Positions 35,501 through 46,191 of a stretch of 64,000 bases of DNA are shown piece by piece; the first letter of the stretch is position 1; every line of letters begins with the position of its first letter. Source of the DNA: Asterias rubens. Its lineage: Eukaryota > Echinodermata > Asteroidea > Forcipulatida > Asteriidae. The position numbers and the translations under genes were made by a program. The notes under the pieces were generated by a model. It was given only the letters and a program-made list of their open reading frames with translations, was not told the DNA's origin and did no database searches. Location of the stretch: the NCBI RefSeq assembly GCF_902459465.1, contig NC_047068.1:16081195-16145194 (forward strand), given 5' to 3'.

Positions 35501-38143
35501 CTGAACTGGACATTTATTCAAAATATCCGATGGAGCTAAAGCCGGACCAACAACCACGTGATCAAAGAAAACTGATTCCTCTATGCTACAGCAATACACA
35601 GCTCTGTGTATAACCATATTTTTGTAGCAAACTATTATAAAACTAAGCATACAAATGTACTACAACTAGTTATTTTAAAAGTTACACAAAATAAGTGGTG
35701 TTTAGTATAAACTTAAAAGTTTCCCTTGTTATTTTTTTACTTGATATCTGAAATAAAAAGTCACGTCACCCTACGGTCATCCCCTAGCTGCCGCTTCCCA
35801 GGGACCAATTTCAAAGAGCTGCTAAGCACAAAAATTTGCTTAGCATGAAATTCCTTCCTTGATAAAAACAGGATTACCATCCTAATTTCCAAGTGAGTTT
35901 TAGGATTTAATAAGCAAACAACAGCTGAATATCAGTAACAAGCAAAATGCAACAAATGGAAATTTGGTTGATAATCCTGTTTTTATCAAGGAAGAAATTT
36001 CATGCTAAGCAAATTTTTGGGCTTAGCAGCTCTATGAAATTGGGCCCTAGTTGTGTCATAAACTTGGGTGTGATCCCTGGCTACACGGCAGTCAAAGGTT
36101 ATGGCTTCAGACTGGCACCCCGAAAAACATTATGACAAAATAGGGAGACCATCAATATACATGTAGGGCTAGACAGCTCAGTTGGTAGAGTGTCACGACT
36201 TCAATCAAGAGGACGTTCAAATCCTGCTCTAGTTAATGTGTCTTTGTTCAACCTAAAACTATAACTAAAAAAGAGTACTTACTCAGGATCCGAAGGTTTT
36301 TGTGGTTTTCGGTAGCTGACTGGAACATCTTGTTCATACTTCTCCTTGGCTTTGAGATTGCCATTCACACCCATAAACTGATGACAAAAAGACAATAACC
36401 ATCAATTATTGAAAGCTCACTTCACAATACTTACGTTTTTTTGTTTTTTGTTTTGTTCGATGTTTGACGTCACAAAAGAGGTAGTCCGAGTCACCCCTCC
36501 CCTAAAAAAAAAATGTATCTATTTTTTACACGTATAAATCGTTACAAGCAATTAATCAAAAATATATTATATTATTCATAAACATACTCTAATGTTTGAA
36601 GGGAAAAAAATATATTTTCAGGAGACTTTAAGACTCACCTCAACTTGATCTTCATTCCATCTATCTAGCTGTACAGATATGACTTTGCTGATGTGGACTC
36701 CAAGCTTACGATGTACTGATGCACATGGCACACATAGGAACACTCCTAGATTGTAAGAGGACCAGTGGGCTTGTGCTAAAAAATCAAAGTGACAGGAGAC
36801 AAATTATTCTATAGTATTGTCAGAATTCAACTTTAACTATTTTTGTCAGTGACTTTCAGACCACAACGCTTGTCGCGTTTCACCATTTTAGCATTTTTTT
36901 TTTCTACATTACACAGGGACACATAATTTTCACTAATCCTCACCCCAAGCAATTTTTGTGAAATGGACCATTGTTATTAGTTGATTAGCCAAGCCAACCA
37001 AAACAACACTAAAGTGTAATGACTAGAAAAACATTTATGAAATATCAACCATCTTTAATTTGTTACAAACTTTGTGACTACTGTCAGTGTATAATTCGAC
37101 TTTGAAGCAAGATGTATCTTGCTCTAATCTAAAGTGGGAGTGCCTCACAGGGTTAATTACCGTTCCTCCAAAAACAGAAAAGCATACTGCAATTTAATAT
37201 ACGTTTTGGTTAAATATTCAAACACTGTGTCAATAATTTAGTTTGTTTGTGAATGTGAAGTTGATCTTCCAATTGACTGTAACATTAAAAATATGTTGTT
37301 TTTTGTGTTTTTTTTGTTTTGCATTTACAGCTAATAACATTTTCTAGGGGTGTACTGCACTTCATTATTACTACTTACTAATACTAGGCATATTCTATGT
37401 TTTTCCAGATTTTTAATTTTGTTTTCATACATTACAATACTTTATAAATATTCAAGGGTGAACCTTTCCAGCTATAAGCAGATTGAGGGTGCAAACACTT
37501 AATTTGTTTTATGTATCCGGCTAGCTGATGACGTCATGACTTGATTGGCATGGTTTGGATCATTTCAGTTTAAAATAACGGTGGGTCCCAATTTACCATC
37601 AAACAACCCCTCCCCTTCCTTCCAAAAGAAACAAACAAAACAAGAAACCAAAAATCAAAAAGCAAAACGTTTACATAAGAAAATCAAAAAGGGAAGAAAC
37701 ATTATAAAAACAAACAAAGAAAACAAAAGAAAAACTACAAAAGGAAAAAGGTTACATCATCATGACTACGGTATGGTAAATATGTATGTGGGTTTTCCCA
37801 ATTTTTCTTAAGTTGTCGTCGTGTCTCTTGCAACATTTGAAACACAGTTTAATTAAAGAACTTTTCACGAACCCCAATATTTCCGCCACCACAGACGGCT
37901 ACATATTTAATGAAGTGTAACATTTTTATAGCGAGGCAGGAAAAGTGTGCCACACTCTTGAACCAGTAACAGTAACACTTGTGCTGCCAGGTGAACTTGG
38001 CATGACAAAATACATCGATACTCACTTGTGCTATTGACCGTTTCTTTATTTTCCGGGAGCTTGATGCAGCAATCCGCACACACATTATTACCTGGCTGTT
38101 TTATAATTTCTAACAGTTTATTTGTAGTTGGTGCTGAATACAT
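20515..38143 (-). CDS. ADAP1/2-like: ArfGAP with dual PH domains (ADAP1/2, centaurin-alpha family)
   Basis: GTPase-activating protein for Arf6-type GTPases that binds membrane phosphoinositides such as PIP3; acts at the plasma membrane and in the cytosol. Exons, in minus-strand order: 38143-38026, 36775-36639, 36377-36283, 27684-27492, 24255-24106, 23541-23455, 22423-22286, 20718-20515. The total is 1122 nt, giving 373 aa; human ADAP1 is 374. Residues 1-120 are the ArfGAP domain: C22-x2-C25 and C54-x2-C57 with the catalytic Arg at R62 (VHRKLG). Residues about 130-260 are PH1, including AKEPKAIIPLDSLNVAF and EIVDWYNAIRYMKYN. Residues about 270-370 are PH2, including LKEGWLHKTGSKG and FRKRWVVLTYKR. 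The stop is TAA at 20515-20517, with AATAAA on this strand near 20180. Oddity: the zinc-finger spacer is 28 residues, not the usual 16 (see findings). ADAP1 and ADAP2 cannot be told apart here. Confidence 0.92.
21399..21636 (+). mobile_element. MITE family H (first copy)
   Basis: Ends AATGGACCCTTTTCATGAAT and ATTTTACGAAAAGGGTCCATT; the interior GAGTTGTGCACTAAGCAGAC and GCGCAATCGC recur in the second copy at 40876-41101. In ADAP intron 7. Confidence 0.85.
22440..22540 (+). repeat. AAT-rich and TAGA simple repeats with retroelement tail
   Basis: (AATAAT)n, then CACAAAGCGCTGTAG and (TAGA)n: typical ends of dispersed retroelements. Immediately upstream of ADAP exon 7 on the minus strand. Confidence 0.6.
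24400..24832 (+). mobile_element. L1-like LINE fragment (decayed)
   Basis: One frame encodes IRSRTRWMECGEKPSKYFLN, the segment just before the reverse transcriptase in L1-like elements; after a frameshift near 24690 another frame continues VVNGADSRLTKSKEIL..FYKSLYSH. Cut off by MITE L at 24833. In ADAP intron 4. Confidence 0.75.
24833..25293 (+). mobile_element. MITE family L (461 bp, TTAA target site) inserted in a LINE
   Basis: Ends AGGGATGCTGCAGTG and CACTGCAGCCACCCT are near-inverted, flanked by TTAA at 24829-24832 and 25294-25297. A run of C and GACGTCACGTC lie in the middle. No coding capacity. Confidence 0.85.
26140..27060. other. ADAP intron 4 repeats
   Basis: A triplicated ACCGGTTCTTCTCAGA-like motif at 26327-26390, a tRNA-like piece at 26617-26665, and a retroelement tail at 26755-26840 like that at 2215. 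No exon seen. Confidence 0.5.
27080..27301. mobile_element. Candidate MITE with ATTGACCC ends
   Basis: ATTGACCCCCTTGCACGTG at the left and GTGAAATGGGTCAAT at the right are inverted; the interior TGGTGGGCAATT is also repeated in inverse. Lies about 190 bp from ADAP exon 4. Confidence 0.55.
28004..28236 (+). mobile_element. MITE family B, long copy (233 bp)
   Basis: GGGTGCGTTCGATTAGCTTC at the left and GAAGCTAAACGAACGCACCC at the right, with about 80 extra bases in the middle compared with the 151-bp copies. Confidence 0.9.
28505..28690 (+). repeat. Uninterrupted host repeat (GGGCACCAAGGCA family)
   Basis: Carries AAGGCATTTTCTCCATGG, CATTTCAAGGGCACCAAGG and GGGGGCATGCAGGCAAG. The same repeat at 30385-30885 is split by a hAT-like MITE, so this copy shows the empty target site. 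Confidence 0.8.
29749..29870 (+). mobile_element. MITE A, left part only
   Basis: TTAA then AGGCAGTGGACACTATTGG; runs normally to GGCTCCCTCTGAA, then switches to MITE C-like sequence (TTGCTTAACAG). Preceded by a duplicated TCTCAAGTAATTAACTAG. Confidence 0.8.
30487..30796 (+). mobile_element. hAT-like MITE, 310 bp, with 8-bp target duplication
   Basis: Ends TAAGCTTGGGCGATA and TATCGCCCAAGCTTA are exact inverted repeats. ATTTCAAG is repeated on both sides (30479-30486 and 30797-30804). The interior is rich in ATATCG. The interrupted repeat has an intact relative at 28505-28690. Confidence 0.93.
31855..32967 (+). mobile_element. 1113-bp terminal-inverted-repeat element with 6-bp duplication
   Basis: Ends CAGGCCTCAAATTTCCCG and CGGGAAATTTGAGGCCTG are exact 18-mers in inverse. 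TTAGTG is repeated on both sides (31849-31854 and 32968-32973). Subterminal GGCC..GGTGCCC motifs recur at both ends. No transposase frame seen. It splits a sequence related to itself elsewhere (CCTCCCAATATTCT). Confidence 0.9.
33019..33036 (+). repeat. Poly-C tract
   Basis: About 18 C in a row; others at about 24968 and 43574. Length is likely to be unreliable in the assembly. Confidence 0.8.
34185..34562 (-). mobile_element. MITE A, diverged, inverse orientation
   Basis: Shares TTTGGTAATTGTCAAAGACC, GTATCTCAACATAC and CAACAGCTCTCCAATGCTCG with the other A copies. In ADAP intron 3. Confidence 0.7.
35810..36047 (+). mobile_element. MITE family C, second copy
   Basis: GGGACCAATTTCAAAGAGCT at the left, CTCTATGAAATTGGGCCCT at the right. 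Ends about 235 bp before ADAP exon 3. Confidence 0.85.
36168..36250 (+). repeat. tRNA-derived SINE
   Basis: A box AGCTCAGTTGGTAGAGTG and B box GACGTTCAAATCCTG, followed by TGTCTTTGTTCAACC; similar tails occur near 40530. Just after ADAP exon 3 on the gene's strand. Confidence 0.65.
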
Positions 38144-39946
38144 TGTAACTTATTTATTACTAACAGTTTCGCAAATTCCAACAGTGTGACCAAACCTACA
38201 CCTTACCCGCAAACTTGTGCGTAAGTAAAACTTGACTGTATAACTACACGAAGAATCTAGTTAAAATAGCACTGGTAACCTCTCATGCACTTTCAATAGG
38301 GGCGTATCACCGTGTACCAGTGAAATCTCATTATTTCCGCATCGAAACTTTGCCCGCAGGGTACCCAGACGACTATCAACTGTTAAAAAGAACATGGTAA
38401 AAATGGTACCAGCCGATACGAAGCAACAGGTGTCGGTTCATTAAAAGTGGTGGCGCTCTTCAATAAAACTTGGGATGGAGTTTAATAATTTCAATCTTCA
38501 CCAGTGATCTTCCCTGGAACAATGGATGGTTTTCGGTTATTATCAGTATTATGTTTGGCATAGCTGGTATGAGAAAATATTATTGGTTTGCATGATAATA
38601 ATATGCAATTACTTTTTTTTTTAATTCGACAACCTTTCTTGCATCAACATAACAAACCTGTGAATTTTTGAGCTCAAGTTGCCATCGAAGTTACACTGAA
38701 AGAAAAAAAAATCCACCTTTGTTCCATAGAATTGTGTGCTTTAAGATGCCTGGGAAATGCTTTATGCCTGTATCAGATCATGCTCAGATGAATTTTCTCT
38801 AGGTCGAAAATTACCTCTATTGAACTATACTTCAAAGGGTGTTATTTATAAAATGTTTTATAAAATCAACAGCTCTCCAATTCTTATTGGCAAAGATGAT
38901 TGTCACAAGTAATTTTGGGAGTAATATTAACAAACTTTGTATACCAAAGGGGTAATACACACGAAATGGTGGCGATCTCATAAGAAGCAACTGCTTCTTG
39001 TGTTTTAGTGTATCGATCAGTAATTGTCCTCATGCAAAATTACCGCTAGGTCTAATGCAAGCCCTTGGCAGCAATTATTTGGTGTGAGAAAATTAATGAA
39101 TTAAAGGGAAAGTGCATCATTTCTGTTTTGTTCGGTGGGTGGGGTGGGCCTACGCTAAACGTCTTCAGTAAACACCACCATTTCAGTTACCAACCTGTTT
39201 TGTAAGGAGAGCTGTTGATGTATAAAACATTGTGTGAGATTCGGCTCCCTCTGAAGTAACGTAGTTTTTGAGAAAGAAAGTAATTTCTCAATACAATATT
39301 AAAAGACCTGCATGAAGCTATGCAACTGAAAGCACACACAATGTGCAACCAACTTGAGGGTGTTTTTCGTTCGTTATTTTCTTGCAACTTCGATGACCAA
39401 TTAAGCCCATCCCATACCTGCTCACAGATTTATTAGTTTTTGAGTATGTTTGGATACAGAGAGAATAATAGTCCTTGACAGTTACCAAAAGTGTATGGTG
39501 CCTTTAAACGCTGGTATGAATAATAATGGTGTATTGATTATTTTATAATGGCAGTGTGAGGCAGTAATTGTTACTGTAGACAAGGTCGACGTATTATTAA
39601 TAGAAAATACTTTATTATAAAACACCGATGTGAAAAATTTATGCCGGTGTATTTAATATTTTAAAATGAAAGTTTGGGTAGTAATTATTGTAATTGCCCT
39701 TTTAAATTGTCTTTGTATGTATTGATATACCTGTTATATTTTTCCCTAAGACTTTCTTCAAAGCCACCTTTTGGGTGTGTATTGTGCATTAATTAGGGAA
39801 ACCATAGCAACGAGCTTTTTATATAAAAGAAAAAACTGCACGATATAACAATAATTATGATCGTAATCGTGGCTTACACCAGCGCCTAAAGCTGTTTCAA
39901 CCACAAACAGGGAACATTAGCCTATCTCAAACAAGTAAATTTCATC
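38144..39946. other. Head-to-head spacer between ADAP and the secreted-protein gene
   Basis: Promoters of both genes are expected here; none identified with certainty. Two diverged MITE A copies fill much of it: about 38630-38960 (inverse) and 39190-39508 (ends ACCAAAAGTGTATGGTGCC at TTTAA). Confidence 0.6.
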
Positions 39947-41819
39947 ATGAAGAAAGCAAGACTTTGCACAACTACGGGAACATTTCTTCTAGTTTCCATC
40001 AGCTTGTACTTGGTGATTGCAGACGGTGATAAAATATGTGCGCTTCGATGGTGACTGCAGTCAGTGGCGATGACCGAGACGCGTTGCTCGGCAAGACTTT
40101 GTCGGCTTTCAGGAGAACATGTTGCATTACGACGAAAAGCAACACCAAGAAGGAATTTGAGGATCTGGAAAGATGTAAGTACATGTATTTGTTTATTTTA
40201 TTTTATTCATTTTTTCGAGGGGGGGGGGGGGGGTGCTGGGGGGAGGGGGACCTTGTAACTCATAATAAGAATTTACACCATGCCCAATGGCGTAACTGGA
40301 GGGGAGTGGGGGGACAAAAAAGAACCTCTGAAAGTTGACCCAGATACTGGTCTCGTGGGGTCAGACCCATTAGTTAACGCACGGATTTTGTGTCAAAATG
40401 ACCCATGAAATGGTCATAATAACCTGGAAACGGGTAAGGCCCCAGGACAAGGAATCCAAGAAATTCTGAGTAATTCTGAGGTCGCAGGACTCGCAGGTTC
40501 ACGTCCCCCTCTAATAAACTGTTCTTTGTTCAGCACCAAAACAATAAAAACATATGTATTAGGCCCTCAGCAAAACCAAAACAATTTTCAAAACCTCGTC
40601 CACGCTTTTATTTTTGGTCGATACAGCTAATTGCTCATTCTCCACCGAAACAAGAAATCGGCGGTTCATACTGAGACCCATGGCAGGGTCATTTCTACTG
40701 AAGTTTGACATCAAGGGTATAAGCAATGCATTGATTTCTCTAGCAACGGACAGGATCAACAGCTCCATCTTCGCCGAGATAGGTAACATTATTGGTTATT
40801 TTTGTATAAACCATGTGACGGGAAAGATGCGGGACACAGGAACGAGTAATTGCCGATATTAGTGCACAAACATACAATGGACCCTTCCCGTGAAATATGC
40901 TAATCACACTCACGCATGCGTACAGACCCTGCTGGTTGGCAAACGCCATAGAGTTGTGCACTAAGCAGACGCGCAATCGCGTCTGCGTCACGCACCCAAT
41001 AGCCGTGTACAAACCAGCGCGATGTTCCCTCATTTTGCCAACCAAAATGTTAGTGCGCAGGCGCTATGTGCAATTTACATATTTCATGGGAAGGGTCTAT
41101 TAAAAATAAGCTGGACTTTACTTAACAATGTCATGAGCCTTCTGTGTTGGTTGAATTGTCTATTTTGATTAAAGCACCTACCTTGGGATGGTCCACACGG
41201 AGGTAGAAATTCTACCTCCATGGTCCACATAACACATTCATTCTTCCTTACGATACATGATACGATCAAGTTCAGTTGCTTGGGTTACACAAACATCTTT
41301 ACGGAAACCCCAAAATAACGGGTATCCCTTCCCAAGTAGGGGCCTATAGTTTGTAGTTATTATTCGTCAATTTTTTGAGGGGGAAAACCCCGCAAAATAC
41401 TGCAAGGTTAATTCTTTTCGGGATTTAATAATTTGCCAAATGTTCATCATTCTTATACAAATGTCTCACATATGTGTTTTCATTTTATAATAATTTCAGG
41501 CTTCGGAACTGGGAACCAAGCTATTGCAGCCTTCATCCGACCCTGCTTCTTTGACGCAGATCCTGATTGTGAAGTTAGTGTCGCCAAGTTTAAAGACGCT
41601 CAGCCAACTTTAAGTGAGACAGAGGAACGTCCCTTCTGGATTGAGTACGCCGAAGAGGGCGTGGTGACCGCCGGCAAAGGGGGTGAACAGGGAGAGGGTC
41701 TGATGGTGTGGGATGATGTTGTTGATTATCATGGACATCTACCTTCAGTGGTCCATGTTTCGATCGCCTCGTTGATGCCAGCCGACTGGTTGTTTCATGA
41801 TTTCTGCGAGTACATGTGA
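39947..41819 (+). CDS. Secreted protein with farnesoic-acid-methyltransferase-like (Methyltransf_FA) domain
   Basis: Proposed exons: 39947-40025, 40061-40174, 40627-40782, 41500-41819 (669 nt, 222 aa). Exon 1 encodes a signal peptide (FLLVSISLYLVIA) with likely cleavage before DVSGDD. Exons 3-4 form a domain resembling Methyltransf_FA: FLLKFDIKGISNALISL, then IFAEIGFGTGNQAIAAFIR, then PFWIEYAEEGVVTAGKGGE. The last part matches the FWI...G...GKGGE signature. Such domains occur in many invertebrate secreted or lectin-like proteins and usually have no demonstrated enzyme activity. The introns after exons 2 and 3 are normal GT-AG introns with matching phases. The join of exons 1 and 2 is odd: it needs a 35-nt intron, because the exon 1 frame otherwise stops at TGA 40049. 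The alternatives are a sequence indel, or a start at ATG 40036 without a signal peptide. The family call is moderately sure, exons 3-4 are well supported, and exon 1 less so. Confidence 0.68.
40198..40252 (+). repeat. G-rich tract in intron 2 of the secreted-protein gene
   Basis: A run of about 15 G followed by GGGGGGAGGGGG, shortly after the exon 2 donor. It could form a G-quadruplex. Confidence 0.6.
40876..41101 (+). mobile_element. MITE family H, second copy
   Basis: AATGGACCCTTCCCGTGAAA at the left, TTTCATGGGAAGGGTCTATT at the right; interior matches 21399-21636. In intron 3 of the secreted-protein gene. Confidence 0.85.
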
Positions 41820-42404
41820 ATAGACCTTGTGTATGATTTAGTTTGATTTGATTTGATTTGATTTGATTTGATTTGAATTGAATTTATTCGGATAAAAAAA
41901 ACATGTCAAAAATACATACAGCAACGGGAGAAAGGTCTAGTTTTATAGCGAGAAGATAACGTTCTAAAAATCAACATAATAAAAAACAAAATGCCACCAG
42001 CACCAGCTTGCGAAAAAAGATCGGCTCTTTTTGGATGTTGCCCTACCTCGTATGCCTTATTTACGGTTAATTAATTGCTGCTGTGTCAACCATTAGGGCA
42101 AACCATTACTGTATTGACGCAGGTTTCCTCAAATATAGATTAATTCGGCCTCGCTAGAATCGGTGACTTTAAGCTTGTGAGTAAGATCGTTTCATATCAA
42201 TTTAAAAATCAACATGGGCAGTGGTGTGATATATTATCGGTTGCGACAATTAAAACCACCCTAAAATTATTTGATTACCAAGAGTGAGCAGTGTTTCAAA
42301 TTACAATTCTATGAAAACTATAACGCGAGAAGCTTTCATCAAGAGTGACGAAATAAAATGGGAATAGGTTATAACATTTATAAGCAATATATTTCTGCTT
42401 AAAT

Positions 42405-42780
42405 GGGCACGTTGCCAGGGATCGGTCGAGTTGGTCTTTGAAAAGCGTTTGTAACCGTTTGTTATAAAATGCATATGGTTAGAAAGATGTTTTAAAGACA
42501 CTGGACATTATTGGTAGTTGTCAAAGACCAGTCTTCTCACTTGGTGTATCTCAACATATGCATAAAATAACACACCTGTGAAAATTTGAACTCGATTGGT
42601 CATCGGAGTTGCGAGATAACTATGATAGAAAAAACACCCTTGTCACACAAAATTGTGTGCTTTCAGATGCTTGATTTCGAAACTTTAAATTCTAAACTTG
42701 AGGTCTCGAAATCAAATGCATTTTGGAACAAACGCTTTTCAAAGACCAACTCGACCGATCCAAGGCAACGTGTTCCTTTA
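42405..42780 (+). mobile_element. MITE D interrupted by a truncated MITE A
   Basis: D left arm (GGTCTTTGAAAAGCGTTTG) to 42495, then TTAA and AGACACTGGACATTATTGG of family A to about 42714, then the D right arm (AAACGCTTTTCAAAGACC) to GTGTTCCTTTAA. Confidence 0.85.
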
Positions 42781-42923
42781 AGCAACTCTAAGCAATCAGG
42801 CCGTACTCGAGAATGCAAGGGGTGGTAGGTTTGAATTTCACCTGGTACTCTGCGTTGAAACTAGATAAGATCGTTGTTGTTGTTTTCATGAAGTGTACCC
42901 TTTAAACCAAACATACGGAGGTC

Positions 42924-43154
42924 TGGGCCCAATTTCATAGAGCTGCTTGGCACAACAAACATTTCTTCCTCGACAAAAAACAGGATTACCAACCGAATTT
43001 CCATTGTTGTATATTACTTGTTACAGGTATTCAGCTGTTGTTTGCTTGTACTGAAAATCACGTGGAAATTTGGGTGGTAATCCTGTTTTTATCAAGGCAA
43101 AACAATTCATTCTAAGCAAATTTTTGTGATTAGCAGCTCTATGAAATTGGTCCC
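42924..43154 (+). mobile_element. MITE family C, third copy
   Basis: GGGCCCAATTTCATAGAGCT at the left, CTCTATGAAATTGGTCCC at the right. Confidence 0.85.
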
Positions 43155-44094
43155 TGGAAGTGCCATCCGAGTGCTGAGATCATGATGGTGACCTCGCAAA
43201 CGTAAGATGACGACATCCTCAGATAATTCATCCGGGATGACGACACAACTAAGATGTCGTCTTCCAGATAAGTTTTGTCTGAAGATGTCGACATCACGAA
43301 ATGTGTCGGTTTACAGAGATAATTTATCACGGACGGGATGGTTAACAAGGTTGTCGAAGTATAGGAGTGTCGATCACCTTCGCTGTAGTTGCCTTTGTAA
43401 ATAAACACCTCATATCTCGCTGATTCGCCAAGTCCACTTATTCCACACAACAATAAGTCGACAACAACGACACAGTTACTCCTTTATCTCTGTAAAAAAA
43501 AACCGGTAAGCTCCGTTCACGAAAAAAAGTAAGGTCACTCTACTAGTACAAGGTTCACTCTATTGAAACTACAATACCCTACCCCCCCCCCCCCCCCACC
43601 CCCCTCCCCCTCACCCCGGTCGTAAACGTGAACAACGAATTTCTGCCCTGTCACCCTGCCAATATGGCAAACCTTACATTGAAAGACCGGTCAGGCATAA
43701 CCGTCCATTGTGTATATCAAACAACTATGCTACTGCCGACAACTTTGTCATTTCATCTTTGAAGGATAAACGTGTGTTAATATACTGCAGAGTTTGCTGA
43801 AGCGAGTGCACACAACTTTTTTTGCGGGTGAGTTAATAATATTTCTTTACATAAAATCCAACTCCAGTTTCCATCGAAAATAATTTCCTGTTCAGTATAA
43901 ACAATGTTGTTGTCACCTTTAGGGTGGGTTGAGATTTTTGGTTCAGCAAATAATGGCGTTATGACGAACTTACAATATTCGAATTGCATACAGATCTCAT
44001 GTTCTGCAATTCAGTCCGGTTTGACCCTGCATATTCTCTGGTATTATATGTTTTGTCCCAAATCGTGTGCCTGGATGGAGGGAGTAAATAGCGC

Positions 44095-45010
44095 ATGTTA
44101 TATAACACCCAAGCAGATCCTTGCCATTTGATTGGAGGATTGTCCGTCACGTGATAGCAAATAAAAGTACCATTGCACGCTGAGTCACTCGCCGTGCTTG
44201 TTCGTTCCATCCGAAAAGTACCATTGCACGCTGGCACGCTGCCAGCGTGCAATGGTACTTTTCGGATGGAACGAAAAAGCTGAGTAAAAACATCACTGCG
44301 TGCGCGTGTCTTTGGTAACGCAGCAGGTGTTACTGCAAGAAGGCATAGTAAAATTACTAGCATTCGGCTTCTAAAGTTGAAATTGTTTGTTTTGAAAGTT
44401 GTTTCTTTCAATCAAAATGACAAAGTTCTACTTGGATGTTATATAAAACAAATAATGAATGTTTTTCATTCGTGCAATGGTGCGAATATGTTCATTCGTT
44501 GAAAGCTGGAATGTTCCATTCAACTCGGCTCCGCCTCGTTGAATAGAACATTTTATATAACACCCAAGCAGATCCTTGCCATTTGATTGGAGGATTGTCC
44601 GTCACGTGATAGCAAATAAAAGTACCATTGCACGCTGAGTCACTCGCCGTGCTTGTTCGTTCCATCCGAAAAGTACCATTGCACGCTGGCACGCTGCCAG
44701 CGTGCAATGGTACTTTTCGGATGGAACGAAAAAGCTGAGTAAAAACATCACTGCGTGCGCGTGTCTTTGGTAACGCAGCGCAGGTGTTACTGCAAGAAGG
44801 CATAGTAAAATTACTAGCATTCGGCTTCTACAGTTGAAATTGTTTGTTTTGCAAGTTGTTTCTTTCAATCAAAATGACAAAGTTCTACTTGGATGTTATA
44901 TAAAACAAATAATGAATGTTTTTCATTCGTGCAATGGTGCGAATATGTTCATTCGTTGAAAGCTGGAATGTTCCATTCAACTCGGCTCCGCCTCGTTGAA
45001 TAGAACATTC
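44095..45010 (+). repeat. Tandem pair of 455-bp foldback units
   Basis: Two nearly identical copies (AAGCAGATCCTTGCCATTTG at 44111 and again at 44566). Each holds a perfect hairpin: arms 44201-44236/44240-44275 and 44656-44691/44695-44730, 36 bp each with a 3-nt loop. The distal part has further inverted repeats (GCGAATATGTTCATTCGTTG versus later CAACTCATGAACATATTCGC). Confidence 0.95.
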
Positions 45011-45138
45011 CATCTTTCAACTCATGAACATAATTATTCGCACCATTGCACTCATAAACATTCATTATGTGTATACCATCTTTCAACTCATGAACATATT
45101 CGCACCATTGCACTCATAAACATTCATTATGTGTATAC
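45011..45138 (+). repeat. 66-bp direct duplication
   Basis: CATCTTTCAACTCATGAACA ... GTGTATAC occurs twice head to tail; the second copy lacks a few bases. It is the inverse of the distal part of the 455-bp units. Confidence 0.9.
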
Positions 45139-46191
45139 TAGCGAGCAGAGTAGGCGCACTGTTTATAATGCCCAGGTTGCACAATAAAATGGCTCCTGAC
45201 AAACCAATAATGTTGAATTACTTTGACCTTCTTTTGCTAGAGTAGTCCTAAAACTTTAGACATGTTCTCACACTACGCTGCAGAACTTAAGCTTCACAAT
45301 AATGGCTTAGGGAATGGCACACAGGCGATCAAACTTTCATGCTCAGTTTCTCAAAACACAATTTTGCATAGAATGCCTTGTTTTGTCATTTCACATCGCA
45401 CTAGAGCTACACCTTGTTATGTCTACCGGTACCTTTCGAACTTATTCACCACGGTGCAAAAGTATTGCTTAGCAGATATAGGTTACCATCCAAAGTGGGG
45501 TGACTCATGGTGCCACACCTAGTATTTGAACAGCAAAGAAATTTGCTAAGCAGTATTTTCTGCTTTATGAAACAGGTCGCAGTTCATAATTTAAACCTAT
45601 GTCTGTAATTTTATTTCAAATAAAACATCGAAAGGTAACTTTGAGAGATGTAACGGAGAGTACGGATGGACTCATTTCTTTGTGTCCCGGTCTTGTTTGT
45701 TTTTCCCCAAGGTCCGTGTATTTGCTCAGTGGATTAAGTGAATTGTTGTTGCCGTGAAATGAGATGAAATGACTACTGCAATTCTTGTGCATGTATATTG
45801 GTCCAAAAAGAGCCGTAGTCGTGAGTACAGTAGTCTCGCAAAAGAGCAGCAGTCTCGCGAGATAGCTGTGAGAGAGCCGTTTCGCTATCACCGCGACAAA
45901 CATTTAGCGACTTGTCCACAAGTCTATTAACAGTTGGGCTGTTGTATGGAGTGGTGTGTGTGTGGGGGGGGGGGGCTGGCCTGTTATGAGATGAGTAGCA
46001 GGGGTGAAAGGGAGCACGTCCTTTCGTATTATGAAGAAGATGAAAATTAAACAGTGTGCATCTTACAAAAACAAACAAACGAACCACAACCCGACAGACA
46101 TTACTCTGATTGCCATTATTGTTATTTAACTTTTAACTTATCTCTGTATTGCGTGAACTTTCAGCAGCCCTGGAACCAGTTTATCTGCAAA

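Larger units (their letters stand above)
41820..46191. other. Spacer between the secreted-protein gene and SLCO
   Basis: No exon recognised. Contents: (GATTT)n at 41838-41880, a possible poly(A) signal near 41968, D with nested A (42405-42780), a SINE piece about 42790-42850, MITE C (42924-43154), degenerate relatives of the 53-bp minisatellite (43195-43345), a poly-C tract about 43574, the 455-bp tandem pair (44095-45010) and a 66-bp duplication (45011-45138). The SLCO promoter or 5' UTR should lie toward 45600-46190, which has a long G run near 45965. Confidence 0.6.

Noticed and set aside
37545-37811. Lys-rich 88-aa reading frame
   Set aside because: Low-complexity A-rich DNA in ADAP intron 1.
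40064-40258. Alternative frame of the secreted-protein exon 2 (MAMTETRCSARL...)
   Set aside because: Its phase at the GTAAGT donor does not match exon 3, and it runs into the G tract.
43959-44868. Two similar frames of about 100-150 aa on the minus strand
   Set aside because: They are translations of the duplicated 455-bp foldback unit.
46054-46191. N-terminal extension of the SLCO protein
   Set aside because: In frame, but not OATP-like and crosses a likely splice acceptor; M at 46192 fits better.
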